DNA of 64,000 nucleotides from Takakia lepidozioides (taxonomy: Eukaryota; Streptophyta; Takakiopsida; Takakiales; Takakiaceae): contig CM060732.1 of NCBI GenBank assembly GCA_030704615.1, forward strand, positions 23,310,001 to 23,374,000, read 5' to 3'. The notes under the pieces were generated by a model. The model searched no databases and was not told the DNA's origin. It was given only the letters and a program-made list of their open reading frames with translations. How positions within the stretch are numbered: position 1 is the stretch's first letter; each line of letters opens with the position of its first letter. Made by a program: the position numbers and the translations under genes. Below, piece after piece: positions 1-13,539 of this stretch.

Positions 1-3000
1 ATACGACCATTTTATTTTACTTGTTCTTGGGGGAGATGCCCCTTTCTCCCCTTAGCAGTGCCTGGAGTTTGTAACAAGCTAAGTAACAAATCTAAGATTA
101 ATCTCGAGGTTGTTAGTCATAGGGAATTACAGATCAACTTCTGAATGCTAATGCAAATCCTCAAGTAGGTGAAATTCCGTGCTGCAGTGAATAATCTACC
201 TCTCTGATTGTTTCGAGATAGCTCCCAAATGTGCTAGATAAGTACAAGTAGTACCTGGAACACTTTGTGATAGGGGGTTCAGTTTGGCATGCAACACTAT
301 GAATTCGGTAATTCTCCCTAGGATGAAGACCTTAGCTGGTAAGAATTCTGTGAATGCACACACCTTGCTCTTCAAACCCTCCACTACAGTTACCCATGCT
401 GAGAAGAGGGCAACTCTTATGTCTGCACTTCATTGTGAACATTTTCTGCTTCGTTAGTCTGCTGGGGTCACTGAACCTCTTTATGCTGACTTCAAGAGGC
501 TTGAACCTGTGGCATCTTCATTTATGATTCCTGGGGTCAACACTCTCACTGTGACTATTGATAAAGGCTTGGCATGAGAAGGCTGATCAAGCATTTCAAT
601 GAAGCTTTCCCAGTCTGTCAAGTGATAAAATAATGACATATGCAGCCCCACCTCATGCACTTCTTCTGCAGTTGAAGGTTCCTGTAAAGAACCCTCAAAA
701 CTGAAGCTTGGTTTCCTCTAAAGAAGAGGTAATGGAAACCGAGGCTTTCCCACTCCTGTCATCACCATGGTCTTCTTCCAACTTGGCGCATTTGTAGGAC
801 CACGTCCAGGTGCAGGTCGAGAGATTTGATGAGATTTTTTGAAGTGAAGATGCAATACTGAGCCAGTACTCCATGTGCCTGCTAAGGTCAAGGCAAAACA
901 TGCTAACTGCAAGCCTAGAAACAGCAGTGCTCACCAGAACCTCAAAACTCCAGACAGAAGAAAAGGTTGTGTGAATGAGATGTAGCCTGTCAGTGCTTGA
1001 GTGCTCAATCAGAAGGACGAGTAAGTTGCCAGGGCTCCACTTCAACGCGCTTAAACCTGCTAGAAATGCAACTGCAAAGGTTCTATGATGCAGACTAACT
1101 TTTCCCTGGTGGGGTTCTAGGGCTTTAGCAGCCGCAGGTATGGAGATAGATGTGGAATTTCTTAGTTCGTATGTGGGTACACTGCTACATCTTCTGAATG
1201 CTTCAATCAGTCAGAAACTTGCAACAGTAATAATTGCTATTAGAATTGAACATACTATTAACAAATGCCGAGGAGCAAACTGACTTGAGTGTTATGTTGG
1301 TGTACACCAAGCACATGAAGCTGCTATGGGGACATAGAGAGGAAGACGTACTGATTGACAGTTCCCTTTGAGTGTTGGCTGTGCGCAGCCTTGAAGCCGT
1401 AGTTCCTATTGAATTTGAACTCTGCCAGGGGCTTTCATCCCAACAGGGTATATGAGACCGGCTGTGAGATTGTAGTAGCACTCACACACAGCAAAGGACA
1501 ATCCAATCATAGGAAATTTCAAGGTAGTGTTGAAGTCAGTTCCAGACTGCTCATTGGGAGACTATAAGTCAAATCAGTGGGTGATATTCAATAGAGAAGC
1601 TGAGAGATTCCATGAGAACAAAAGCAAAAATCCATAGCAATTCATATCTCAAATGTGGTGGAGACTCACACCACAATAATAGCAGTAAATAACAAGTCAT
1701 TTAGTTTCTTAATGCTCTCGTATCTAAGAATCTAGCATCTAAGAAAAGAAAGAGGATGGCACCGGTTAGATTGTGACCAGCATTAGTCAATTCAACATCT
1801 CAAAACCAGAATTTCACCTGTTGCGCACGTTACACTCTCAGTGACATCGTGGGTGTGAAGTGTACACTGGCATGACTTTCAATTCCAAGATTGCACGATA
1901 CTATTGCAGGAGAAAACATTGCCAGCAAAAAGTAAGTCATGGAATTCTCAGACACATAAAGGTCACCTTCGGGCCCTCTGTCTGCCTCTAGAAGGTGACT
2001 TGATTGCGGCATGGATCTGTGCTGAGATTGACAACCAGAGCTCATGTATGTTGAAACCTCCATCTGAGCATCCAAAAGACAATTCAAGGTGCAACACCTA
2101 TACAAGTAAAAATAGGTGAAAGGAAAAACTGCTCCTAACAAAGACCACTACTTTGCACGGATGTGTCCAGAGTCAGGTCCTTGTCGATGATGTTCTCAAC
2201 TAAACTTTGTTGTTCTCAACTGAGTTCTACCTCTTTCAACTTGTACACTTGTAATTGCCATCCACACCAGAAGAACTCTACCAAATCAAACCTACATCAA
2301 CAGATTGTGTTCCTATGGAAGACCATGAGCACGACCACAATTCCATAAATACTACTAGTATTGTTGGCATGAACTCGAACTCTATGCACAAATCATTGCT
2401 CGAAGAGCATTCCTTAAAACAACACACCAAGAAAACTAGTGTTGAGTGCTTCGTGCATCTCAATCCCGAAGATGTCATCAACAAGGGCACACCACTCGAG
2501 AGGAGTCACCAGAAATCTTCCTCTGGGCCGCCTTTAACTTATACATGAAATGGAAAGTATCTGTCAGCAGCTGCTTCTTGGGCAAATCCTCTTCTTGTGC
2601 AAATCCTCCTAGGCTCTTCCCAATCCATGCCAGGCCGCCTCCCAAGGCACCTGCAGAGTAGTTTGAAGAGCATATGAGCTCAGTCCAGCTGCCCTCCTCC
2701 TGAGTCCTCCGCCTTGGTGGGGCACTGCATACAGGTCAGTGGACACTTGGACGTTAGGCTTGTGTTGATTCAATTGGATGAGACATCAGCCCTGGCTTTT
2801 TAGCCCAAAATAACCGTCTGGTAATATTTCGGCCACGGGATTACGTCCTTGGAGGTAATACCATGCTTTCACAGTAACTCCTGCCTGGTGCCTGTTAGGG
2901 TTGGAAGATGTAGTACGAGGAATGTGTGCTGTTTGAGGGACAAGAATGTTGTGTGCAATCAAGCACTCGTGTGCAGAATGATGTTTAGAAGAGGCATGAG

Positions 3001-3137
3001 AAAGATATGGACGATTTGGGATTGAGAGTGAAGAGGTTGGATGCAGAGAATGTTGGGGGTAGTTGAATGCATCTTGGAAATCTGAGCCCTCGGAGCGGTA
3101 GCAGGTCTGTGAGGTAAGGAGGTGTCAAGGTGTGAAG
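1..3137. other. no recognisable gene
   Basis: Only short open frames on both strands with no family resemblance. A few residues read on the plus strand near 560-700 faintly resemble a decayed retroelement pol frame, but too little is left to call. The stretch ends in the presumed promoter and leader of the F-box gene that starts at 3138. No tRNA, SINE or terminal repeats were seen. Confidence 0.5.
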
Positions 3138-6100
3138 ATGGGGGTCACTGTGGTGAACGGAGTGGAGAGCATGGCAGAGGAGCATTGGGCAAGAGTGGTG
3201 GTTCCCAACGTGTTGCATCTTGTGAGTGCGCACCTGTCACAGCGTGATGTGTGTGCCTTGCTGTGTGTGAGCGCCTCCTGTAATCATCTTCTCTCCTCCC
3301 ACACGCCTCTCTGGAAGGTACGTTCTTCGGAAGGCTTATCCCCTGTCCTGTCGGCGGAATGAAAAGTATAAAAGCTTGAATGTTGCTGTATTGGTGGTCT
3401 AAAGCTAGGAAGTAGCGTCCCAACGGTCTCTGCCACTACCTGCAGGATTTATTTCACGACGCTGCATTTCATGGCTGCTCATGATTCCTCCTGCGCATGG
3501 AGAAATTTATATGCTATGATTTCAAATTTAAAGCTCGGTGTTTTTAGCTCCCATCCCTGTCAAAGCGAATGCTACGAAATGACGATTTCTCGCATCCATG
3601 CTATCGATACCGAAGCTCAACCATAGTTGGTGACTGGATTTGTATCTTTGCAAGCAGGTTCTGGATTTGCAAGGTAGGACCAACGCAGGTGAACGGTTGG
3701 TGGCAGCTCTTTCACTGGTATGGCCCTATGTAAACGTGTCATTTCCATGCTCCACTGCAATGGCGCTGCACTATAAGAATCTCTCTTGGAGTTTTTGGAT
3801 TGACGGGGATCAGAAATACAAGGCCTTAAGGCAGTTAATTACCCTTGAGATGCAGCTCGACATCCACAGTCTGCCTTGGTTGGTATCCTGCGACTTACTA
3901 TCACTAATCTTCCCATCCCCTGAACTAGGAATATCACCCACATTGCATGGAAAACTGTCTTTTGATGATGCTATCTGGGAATTTCAGCCACGATACAAGA
4001 ATGTGGAGGAGATCAACCTTGAGTTTGTACAAGATCTTGCAGACGAACATTTGTCAGCCATAGTTTGCAAGGTATGGACACATGTTGGATGCTTGAATAA
4101 CCCTCTTGAGCATCTGAGCATGGGCTGTTGGGGAGTAGATAGTTCATTTGCATCTGCTGCACAGGTCTTTTGGACTGGCATGGTGACCGGGTCGTCAACT
4201 TCGCCAATGCACTGGAAAACAGATAGCTCTTTACCAATCATCACAATTTTGACTGTCCACCATGACTTTGTTTTGATTATTAATTTCAGGGAATTTGGTG
4301 TTCATAAGCAACGTACATTCGCATGTTTTCATATGATAATGTGTGGTCACATTTCTTACAATCTACCTGTACTGTGTGCAGGGCCTCCAACGCTTGAATC
4401 TCAATGCATGCCAGAAGATCACTGATGAAGGCGTCAAAGCTCTAGCTACTGCGAACCCTAATTTGAAGTCTTTTTCTATTTACTGGAATCTCAAGTATGT
4501 CGGTATCACAATTCTTTGCCTATCTTGTACTGTGTGAGCCTAGCAGTAGTTTTGTTTTCCTCTAGCATGGGTTCCCTAGGACCGTCTATTGGGATACTGT
4601 GGTTGCCATGGTTGATGATTTTTCTTGCTTACATTAGTCCTCTCTCTCTCACTCTCCCTCTCACTCTCACGCACACACACGATCCACCCAGAGTGGTCGC
4701 GGGGTCTATGGCCAAGGCTACGGCAAACATTCTCTCTTGCACACTCACATTTTTGCTGCACATTTCAAAGATCAGTTACCATCTCAATACGAAGGATTTA
4801 ATAAAATCATAGAGCAGACTTCACAAGTGTTGCTTGTGACAGACACAATCTGGGATTGGGCATGGCTAGGGTGACAGATGTTGGTATCGTGAATTTGGTC
4901 ATCTACTGCAAGCATCTTACTTGCTTGAATATCAGTGGGTGTAAGGTATGTATGAGCCCCCAGATGCCTCCCCCTGTCCATCTCCTGGCCCTGGTTTGGC
5001 AATTCTCCATCCATGGTCTGTCCTCAAGGATCCCAAGTGCTTAGCAGCTTACCTGCATGAGGCACTCTGCCTTCATGCACTGCTTGAGCTGAGTTATTCT
5101 TTGGTTTGTCTACTGCTTGTTCTCTGTGGTTCTGTATTGGTCTACTGTGCCCCTTGGCCCTCCAGCAGACATAAAAAGTTTCTTTCTTCCTGTCCTCTAT
5201 TTTCTCTCCCCCTTTCTCTCAATGAAGTTAGGCAGAAAACTTCGCTGAGCCTGTTTCCAGTCTGTGACATGGGTGAGGCCATCATGAATGACCTCAAGGT
5301 TTTACCCACTCTCGGCACTAGACCGAAACAAACTCAGGGCGGGTAGCCTACCTTTGAACAGCAAACAGACGCAGAGAGGAAAGGGGGATTGTAAGTGCCC
5401 GTTGTGTGGGCAACCTGAAGACAATATCCACTGCCTGCTTCATTGTCCTGGGTACTCTCACCAGAGAGACACCCTCTTCACTTCCATCAAGGGAATTGTT
5501 CCTGTAACTCTGTTTACCAAGTTTGAAAATCTCATGGCTGAGCCAAAAGCCCAGGCCCTTTTGGGGTCTAGTTATTGGGCAACCCTCACACAGCAGATTG
5601 ATGTTTGTGTAAAGGGATTTTCCTAGAGGATATCTGGAAAACTCAGATCAATTGCAAGTTTCAAGGTAAGTCATACTACCGGCGTCAGCCCTTGACAAAG
5701 GTAGTTCTGTCCCTTTGTGTTCCTATGGGAAGCAGCACTTTTGCAGGGACTGTTCTATGGAACATGTGACATCTCTCTACCTTAAAACTGCTTCTGTACT
5801 GCAATTGGATGGGATACAACTAGCGTGAGGAACAGATATAAGGAGTTTGAGCACTTCATACTGATCTCAACTAAATGTTTGCATCTTTAACTGACACTTC
5901 TTTGTACATGATTGTGACGTTTGGTTGGGTGTATCCAGAACGTGGGAGATGCGAGCCTCATATGTTTAGCCAAACATTGCTCAAGCATTCAGCTCCTTAA
6001 TTTGACAAGGTATGTTCTTGCGTATGCTTGCTCTGACTAGCTTTGGCACTTCATCCTTCTCAAGGATGGCATGGGTACTCAGCATAGCTTTGGTTGCACC

Positions 6101-9100
6101 AAGCTGTGAACCCTAGGAGTTTCACTTAGTGATTTTTTTTCCCCATGGTAGGCAACTGTCAACATTTGTGAGGGGAAGATAACACTCATTGTCCATTCCT
6201 GCAAATGCTGGCTATTGTGTACAATTGAGGGCATATTGACCCTTCTGCCAGTTGCAGGATGTCGATGGACTGGGGTATATGAGAACTCAACCCTTAGTGA
6301 TGAGCTTAGCCCACTACCACTTAGTTTCAGGGAATTGAGTATTATCTGTTGTCTACTCTGGATTGACTTTCAGGATGAGACTACGCATTTTATTCCAGTA
6401 CTCTGTACCCATGTAGCTGGAAACAGATGTGACGAATGGTTGCACCTGTGAAATAGGGAGGGAGGTTTTGCTAATCATTGATCAGGTTTGGATTTTGGGG
6501 AACAGGTGTGTGAGACTCACAGACCTTGGGCTACTAAAGCTGGTGGATGCTTGTGGGCATCTTGAAGAGCTCTACCTCTATGCTGTCCCCAGGTGTGTCC
6601 TCATTGCCTTGTACAACTTCGATGAACTTACTCCTTGGTCTTCTTTGGTGTCTATAAGTCATACACTGAGGGTCTAAGAGATATATATCCTTGCCCTCAA
6701 TGTGTCAACCCTTTCTAGGGGGTTGGTAAGTCCGATGTGGTGGGTTCCAAAATCTTTTGGAAGGGGAAATAACCTCTCTTCTTGCTACTTGGAACATATT
6801 AACGATTCCTCCTTCATCATGGTTGATTGTTTCTAAGGTGGGTTGGGGTTGTGCAGTTTTACAGACAGGTCATACAAAATGTTCCACAACCTGCACAAGC
6901 TACAACTTCTTGACCTTTGTGGGGCCCAGGTAAACTTCATCGCTGAACTGTACACCTGAAGCTCCCAACGTCACTTCTGTCCTCCTAATAAATTCCCATG
7001 TTTCCAACCTGGTAGTGAGGCTCTGCTGGGGTGCTTGCAGAGGCTGGAATACGGTAAGGCGAAGTGCAACTGGCAGATGCAGTGATATATGTTCGGAGCC
7101 TTGAATCCAATTACTGGGTGTTATGGAGACACTTATGGTCTTAAAGATAGGACTTACCTGATGAGGTATTGCTGACAGAAATGTGTTGCAATCTTCGACA
7201 GAATCTGACAGATGCTGGGTTAGCATCAATTGCCAAATGCAAGAATCTTGTATCTCTCAACTTGACATGGTCAGTATCCTCGTGCTGAAATTTCTGTCTC
7301 AAAAGTCACCATGAGCACTTGTGGAGAATGACCTAACATCCTGGTTACACTTTTATGGATCACTTGGTTTGACATCAGATTTGACTCCCTGTTCCTTTAC
7401 GTGACACTAGACAACATATTTGTCCTGTCATTCCAGTCATGACACAGGTGGATGCAAGTAGAAAGTTGCACCTATGAGGTATAGGATGGTGGGGTACCCA
7501 CGGTGATCGATTGGTGATCGATCCTGCCATTTCCATCGCTTTTTTGGATTGTGTCACTGACTCTTTATGTTCCATTCCACTGGGATTTAAATTCCATGCA
7601 GATATTCACTTGCAACAGGTGAGGAGGACTAAGGCATGGTTGTGTCGGGGACAGGTGTGTTGGCATAACAGATATTGGACTTAAGGCCCTTGCACAGCAC
7701 TGCTCACTCCTCCAGCTTTTGAGGTACCCCTGCTGCTCTTTCTTATCATTGGTCCGTAATCAAGGAGAGGGACACCTTGTGTGTTGTTGATGAAACGGGG
7801 GTTCTTTAGAAAAGCCAAACTAGTCACATTGCGGAATCTGGGTTACTCCATGAAATTCATGGCGTGTAAGCCGGTATACCTTCTTGTCCTACAACTTTGT
7901 TAGTTCTTTGTGGGAAGGATGTGAATGTGTCTCATAATGAGTTGAAGCGCAGGATTCTTTAAATCTATTTGACTTTTTCGTAGCTTGACGGGTTGCCTAG
8001 TACATTAGTGTGCCAAATGTTATTGGTATTCCAGTGAGGAAGGGCAGGAACCTCTTTCCATGTGCAAGGGTTAGATCGGATCTTGACATCAGACAAGCTC
8101 AGAGGTGATTCAGGGGACTCCAAACGGTCTTTCCACGCGTCCGACCTGGTCCAGAGCAGGCTTGCACAGGATTCCACAAAAAGTGGATGCTGGGGCAAGA
8201 GCAGCTCTTGGACTCAAGGGCACATACTGTGTACAAGACATATTTACCTGTACAGCTGCCTCTCCTCAGCTGGCAGGGGTTTCTCATGCCTGACCCACCA
8301 GCACATCAGGCTAGAGAGGTTGCAGGCAAGGGTTGGTCTGGCCCTGGCGTCAGGCACAGATTAAGACTTGATATAGAAAGAGCCCTAACCACCACTGCTT
8401 AGCACCCGCTAGGTGTCTGTTACAGAGGTGATTTAATTGCAGTAAAGTAACAAAGCTGAGAGTTGTTTGTCATCTTCATCTGACTTTGTGTACATTTTGT
8501 GTGGGTCTTTGACAGCTTGCATGGTATACTTGGAGTTAGTGATGAAGGGTTGGAGAGTTTGGCAGGTTGCTGTGGAAAGTCACTCACCACAGTTGATGTG
8601 AATGGATGCGTCAATATTAAGGTTAGTGTCCTCTTGGTCGTAAAGAGTTACTGATGTGGGCTCTATACCATTCCGGATAGGTGCCAATATTCATTCTACT
8701 TGACTAATGTAAAGGATGTGAAAGAGACTGTAGCACAATGTAGGATGAGGTTTGCATCTTTTGGTAGGTAGGTATTTCCACATAAGGCACAAGTCAGTCC
8801 ATACGAACAGAGTTGTGTGCGTTTTAGGGAACATGCCAAAATTTTCACCTCATACTCGGAGCAAGTGTGATTAATCGTTGGAGGCCCCGATCAACATTGT
8901 AGGTAGTATCAGTGTGAAAAGAGGTATATACAACTGTCTGTGGAGTAGGCGTTGTGCATTTCAGTTGTATTGAATATGTACTAAAAGTATGGGTAGGTAG
9001 CTTAAACATAGAGTTACATTCTGTTATCCCCTTCGATGATAGTGTATCAAGTATCAACTCATTTATGACACTCTTTTTCGGTTTTTTTATTATCTTTGGT

Positions 9101-9682
9101 AAGACAAATGCACCTATCATCTTTGAAAGCATCTCACCGACCTTCATGTTGTGAGTTAGTCAAATTTGTCAAATTTTGAAGATCATCAGCGAAGTATGTA
9201 AAAGTAAACTTCGTTTATGGACCTAGGTGCTATTACCATCACAACTTCGTCCAGAACTGCTAGTGTGGCTATCAGATTGCATCTCACAAGCCCTCTTGAT
9301 TGCAAGAACTGAGGTGTGGTACCAGTTGGAATGGAGTAGACAAATCCTTGAAGACACTGTCCCTTGGCCAAAAAAGTGTGGATGCGGTTTGCACATCCGT
9401 GAATATCTCTAGGGCACACCCCTAAGAGAAGACCATCGAAAAGATGAAGGCCAAGGGCTTTCCTAGGTTGTGCAGTTTCCTGCACAGTTAGTTAATTTGG
9501 AAATGGATCTGGTTAGTGTTGTTCTTCTTTTATCAACAGGAGAAAGAAAATACAATCCAATTCTAGATAGGGGATTAGTGACTAGGCTCGGTGACAAGAG
9601 TGGTGTTGAATTGCAGCGGCGTTCAAAGGAAGATCTGCTACGGTTGTTTCCTAATTTGACGACCTTTCAAGTGCACAGCTGA
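3138..9682 (+). CDS. F-box / leucine-rich-repeat protein (FBXL type), 12 exons, intact
   Basis: Substrate-recognition subunit of an SCF ubiquitin ligase by family. Exons read by eye: 3138-3317, 3658-3717, 3988-4071, 4382-4494, 4870-4945, 5939-6009, 6506-6592, 6857-6929, 7202-7269, 7655-7723, 8516-8621, 9617-9682. They total 1053 nt (350 aa), and every junction is GT-AG with matching phase. Residues ~8-60 form the F-box (LSQRDVCALLCVSASCNHLL). The remainder is a series of LRRs with the cysteine-containing pattern, for example LNLNACQKITDEGVKALA, RCVRLTDLGLLKLVDACG and LDLCGAQNLTDAGLASIAKC, ending LLRLFPNLTTFQVHS. Order, length and C-terminus match the plant family of Arabidopsis At3g58530 (about 350 aa), recalled from memory. 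The start is the first ATG in frame; an upstream in-frame GTG was ignored. Introns run from about 190 to 990 nt, and the intron at 4946-5938 holds a LINE scrap. No inactivating change was seen. Confidence 0.9.
4641..4681. repeat. CT/CA-rich microsatellite in an intron
   Basis: Imperfect (CT)n running into (CA)n between exons 4 and 5 of the F-box/LRR gene. No other role is visible. Confidence 0.7.
5228..5626 (+). mobile_element. LINE 3' end fragment (C-terminal zinc-knuckle region) in an intron
   Basis: The frame 5288-5626 contains CPLCGQPEDNIHCLLHCP followed by GYSHQRDTLF. This Cys/His cluster is typical of the extreme C-terminus of many plant and animal non-LTR retrotransposons. Immediately upstream (5228-5345) a related reading continues in another frame, so at least one frameshift is present. 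The piece lies in the same orientation as the host F-box/LRR gene, wholly inside its intron 5. It is a dead, 5'-truncated insertion; poly(A) and target duplications were not resolved. Confidence 0.65.
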
Positions 9683-12178
9683 GGGCTGCCTCCAATAAGA
9701 AAGGACTGGGTCAGGATCCCGCGATATAGAAATGAAACTCTTTTTGTTCTACATCCACATGTCGCAACTCAGTCAGCAGTTCCCAAGCTGTCATTGTAAC
9801 TCTCACGGTAGTGAATTCGGATTGAGCAGCAGAGTATAGTACTGAGTTCTGGCAGCAGCAGTAAATCTGAAAACACACTTTCTCACAGTGCCTGCGCTCT
9901 ACCAAATAGACCTTCCCCTGAATCTCTTACATGATACATAAATTGAATCCTTTGTTGTCTCGAAGTGTACTGGTGCTGGTTGTTGAAGGCAGAGGCTGGG
10001 TGGGTAAAAATCAGGTTATGTCAGTCTTGTGCTCTACAACAACTAATTTTACATTCTTTAATTGAAATTGTTACCATATGTATACTGTATATAAGTTAAT
10101 GTTGTGTAATGTTTTCAGATTAAAATATGGAGATTAAGATGGAGAAACAGAGAAAAGTCTTTTAAAAGAAACAGAGGGAAGAACTTGGTCTGGCTTGACC
10201 ACATCTCGCCGGGAAAAGTTTTTAGTAAAATAAGTTTCTCACATGTGTGCATCATGTGAATACTGGGGGAGTTGGTTGTAAGCCCAAGTAGAGATACATA
10301 ACCGGTTTTTGGAAACTTGTCGAGTATGTGTCTACTAACTACTGTCTCACTGGACGCTGGTTACAGGCGGTAACCTGCGACCCTCAAAAGATTTTATTGA
10401 TTACCTACCTACCTACCTACAAGGTAGCAAGCCACCATCCCATTGGATGGTGGAATGGATAACCTGGCTGCGCATGGATGTAAAGTATCGATAACCTGGT
10501 TGCACATGATAACCTGGCTGCACATGGATGGTTCTGTCCGATAACCGGCTTGAGGCCACGGGTTATCGCATGTAGCTGAGGCGCGGTTACCTAGTCCATA
10601 GATAGTTCGAACCTTCACCTCCATGAACCCGGTACATTGTAGTAGGGTAGATAGAGGAGGGTAGATCTTCCATTGATTACCCTTTTTTTGTACATGTAAA
10701 TTTTTTACCAAGGTTGGAGGGTAGATAGGGGAGGGTAGGTGTCAATAGGACTGGTATATTTTGACTAAGAAACCAACTGCCCCCCTTGGAATGAAATTGG
10801 GTCCATTTCACTACAAAGCTAGTCAACTATCTAGTGAAAAAACTTGGATGTTGTAGTAGTGGGCCTCATTCATTGTAGTGTTATGTATCCAGAAGTTGCA
10901 GCTATCAAGCTCTCTTTGAACAGATAGATACATTACCAGAGATTCGACCACCATGCAGGCCAAGTTCATAAATTCAGATTAGTCACATCAAGGATTTTGT
11001 CAACAACATCTGATAAGAGGCATCCATTGGCAAGTTCGCCACTTACAGTGATGTTCAATGTGCATGAGGCACAATGCTTGAATTGTGATAGACCATATAG
11101 ACGTACCTAGCCTCTATGAGTTCAAGTCAACACTACTGGATCTCCTACTTGGAACCACAAGTATCAAGCTCTTTCCTCAAACGCATGGAGTAGGGGGAGT
11201 CTATTTGGACTGGACTAACAATTCTGATACAATCTAGGCTAAGCTGCAATATGCAGCTACATGATGTATACATGTAGATCTATGTTTTCTTGGCCTCTCG
11301 CCTTCTGCACCATGCTGCCCCCTTGCTCCTTGCTCCATTAAACATTTCCTCCATTTCACTTCCATATTGAATCTTGGGGTTTGCAAATGTAAGCTTGCAG
11401 CAAATTTGCTGGTTGTTCTAGGATTGAAGATTTCCAGGGACTCAATAGCTATAGTATATCAGTGGCTAGTCAGCACAATATAGTAGCATCAATGTTCACA
11501 TTGTAGCTTCGAATTTAGGTGTGAAGGCCATTTCTATTGGAGATAGCTTCAATACACTGTAACAACAACCAAGTTTTGACTCACTTGGTACACGCATCCA
11601 TAATACACACAGCTCATATGCACAAGGCTTCTTTGCATTAATGGAAATTAGGAACGACGTCCTCAGAATCCTAAGGCTAGGACAGGCTAACATTCCCTGT
11701 CAGGCTAGAGAGGTACTTCTTGCTCTCCTCTCAGGCGACAACAGAGTACTAGCTCACATAGTAAGATGAGAGTACTGTTCCCCCATATGTACTTCCTGCT
11801 CGTTGGGCGGGAAGGTGATTACATGATTAGAGATTATGCTGAGGTCTTCGTTTTGAACTAGCAAGCTGGCCCATCGACGTGGAACACTAGGGGCATGGCA
11901 CTCTACCTCGGCAATGATAGTTTACTTCTTACAATTTCCAGCGGTGAGCAAGCTTGCCGACGTCCACCAAAGCGGCTTGGAATTTTCACAGGCTGGTTTC
12001 TATGTTTCTATGCCCTTCCAGTACTTACATATTCTTGAAGACAAATAAAAAAAAGGAGGTTTTAAGTCGCCTATAACCCAGCTCCGATTTCAACCCCTCC
12101 TTGGAGTTAGTATCTGATTTGGGACCTAAACCAGGTGTACCGAATGGTGGGCGTACAATCACAACATCATGACTGCCT
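9683..12178. other. intergenic, no gene seen
   Basis: No coding region could be supported. It contains a (CCTA)n run near 10404-10420 and a small tandem repeat just after it. The rest is unremarkable unique-looking sequence, lying between the 3' end of the F-box/LRR gene and the 3' end of the minus-strand membrane-protein gene. Confidence 0.5.
10404..10560. repeat. CCTA microsatellite and short tandem repeat
   Basis: (CCTA)n at about 10404-10420 is followed by three to four imperfect copies of a unit beginning GATAACCTGGCTGCACATGG (10458-10560). The last copies carry changes such as GATAACCGG. Confidence 0.6.
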
Positions 12179-12300
12179 TCAGGCGCCCGTCAGAGGGGTC
12201 AACTCCTCCTTGCAATCAGTATCTGCTTTTAGGCTTAAACAAGGTGTGACGGAAGCTGGGGGTACAATTAGAACACTATGACTGCCTTCAGGCGCCATTG
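12070..12300. repeat. 109-bp imperfect tandem duplication
   Basis: Two diverged copies end in the same string ATGACTGCCTTCAGGCGCC (starting at 12169 and 12278), so the period is 109 bp. The right copy encodes the C-terminal tail of the minus-strand membrane protein. The left copy still reads as a similar tail (APEGSHDVVIVRPP against APEGSHSVLIVPP) but in a shifted frame, as expected for a period not divisible by 3. Confidence 0.7.
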
Positions 12301-13539
12301 GAGAGCTGGCCGGGGTGTTTACATTAGTGAACCCAGAGTGTGACTTTGTCCACCGGATTAATTCTATAAAGCCACAGAAGGAAACAACTATCGATACGCC
12401 AGAAGACCAAATGCATGCCACAACAATCGCTGCTACCACTATTCCAGCCAAGCTGTCCATCCCCGCTCCCGTGTCATCGTCCACGGACACTAGATATATT
12501 GCCATGAGTACAATGACTCCAAGTTGCCCGAAAACTGGTTGATACCTCCAGTCATCAGATAATTTTGATTGATCTGCAAGTTCTAGCAGCTTCTTACGTC
12601 ATCTGAAATTTTACTCAGCAGCTCCTTATTTGAGTCATCTGATGAATTGCTGAACGAATCATGCGTTGACAATGGGACAGCAGTATTATCTACTCCATCG
12701 CGAGCTTTCAAGAAGTTAGCGACTTGGTGAAGGAATAAGGCAATCATTGCGATAAGTGTCAAGTACGTGTATATTACCCCTGCGTTGAAGAAGAGCAGGG
12801 ATCGCCATCCGAAGAATTTACTATGGCCAACAGATTCCATCATGGAGGACCCAGCCACAACAAGGAGGATGAGGTGTATTCCGTGGGTGATGTGCTCATG
12901 AGCATACCCACTCCAGTATATATCCCTGAGCTTAATCGAGCCTCGTACAATCCATGTGCTAATGATGCATGCAGCGGTCACGACGAGCACCTGAACGATT
13001 GCAAGGGCCGCCACACCGTATCAAGGCCGATGCCCAAAACTTTCGTGTAGAGCCTGCACAACTGCAGCGAGTCAAACATATTATATCTTAGAAAACGTAG
13101 TCTGACATGGAGAAATTGTAACATGTCAAGAGGATCATCGTGATCGGGTTGGGCCCTTTACCTGTATGCGTTTGTAAATCAGTGTACTCGCAGTTGACTG
13201 GGCAAGTGAGTCGCTTATTGTCGATTCGCCAAAATTCCAGTGCCTAAAGTAGGGCGTATAATTCTTGTCAACCAGACCAATATCAAAGTAAGGCCTCACA
13301 ACCAGAGAGGTTTCGCCTTCATTGTATCTGAAGTTGCTGAGGTTTTGTCTCGGATGGGCGTCTTCAGAGAAGTACACAAATTTGACATAAGATAAATTTT
13401 CTGGCCAAAGTGCAAACCTTTGAGGCACTGTAACGTCTCTAAAGTCAGTGGCCGGGTACTTGTCGGCCCATATTTCACTTTGAATAACAAGTCTGTACTT
13501 TGGCCAATTGGCCAAATGTCTCCAAAGTCTTCTGTGCAT
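12179..13539 (-). CDS. multi-exon membrane protein, family not recognised; frame not fully resolved
   Basis: Likely exons: 13539-13162 (ATG at 13539, ending YKRIQ before GTAAAG), 12990-12598 (after acceptor TTCAG, phase compatible), then a frame covering about 12570-12179. The first exon looks extracellular or lumenal (FALWPENLSYVKFVYFSED). The second has three to four hydrophobic spans (VLVVTAACIISTWIV, HGIHLILLVVAGSS, LLFFNAGVIYTYLTLIAMIAL). The last has two more (VIVLMAIYLVSV, IVVAAIVVACIW) and a Ser/Pro-rich tail. The exon 2 donor GTAAGA and the next frame do not join in phase, so an unseen micro-exon, an assembly indel or a disabling frameshift is needed. I do not assign a function. An upstream open frame to 13868 may include further 5' sequence. 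Confidence 0.45.

Noticed and set aside
540-700. Short reading resembling a gypsy RT/RNase H junction
   Set aside because: Fewer than 20 similar residues with a stop inside; not enough to call.
7202-9616. Open frames between F-box/LRR exons (for example 8062-8364, 8845-9147)
   Set aside because: They lie in introns of a gene whose exons join in phase, and have no recognisable content.
10809-10880. CACTACAA ... TTGTAGTG pair looking like a tiny CACTA element
   Set aside because: Only 8 bp match, the 3-bp flanks differ (TTT and TTA) and the interior has no subterminal repeats; likely chance.
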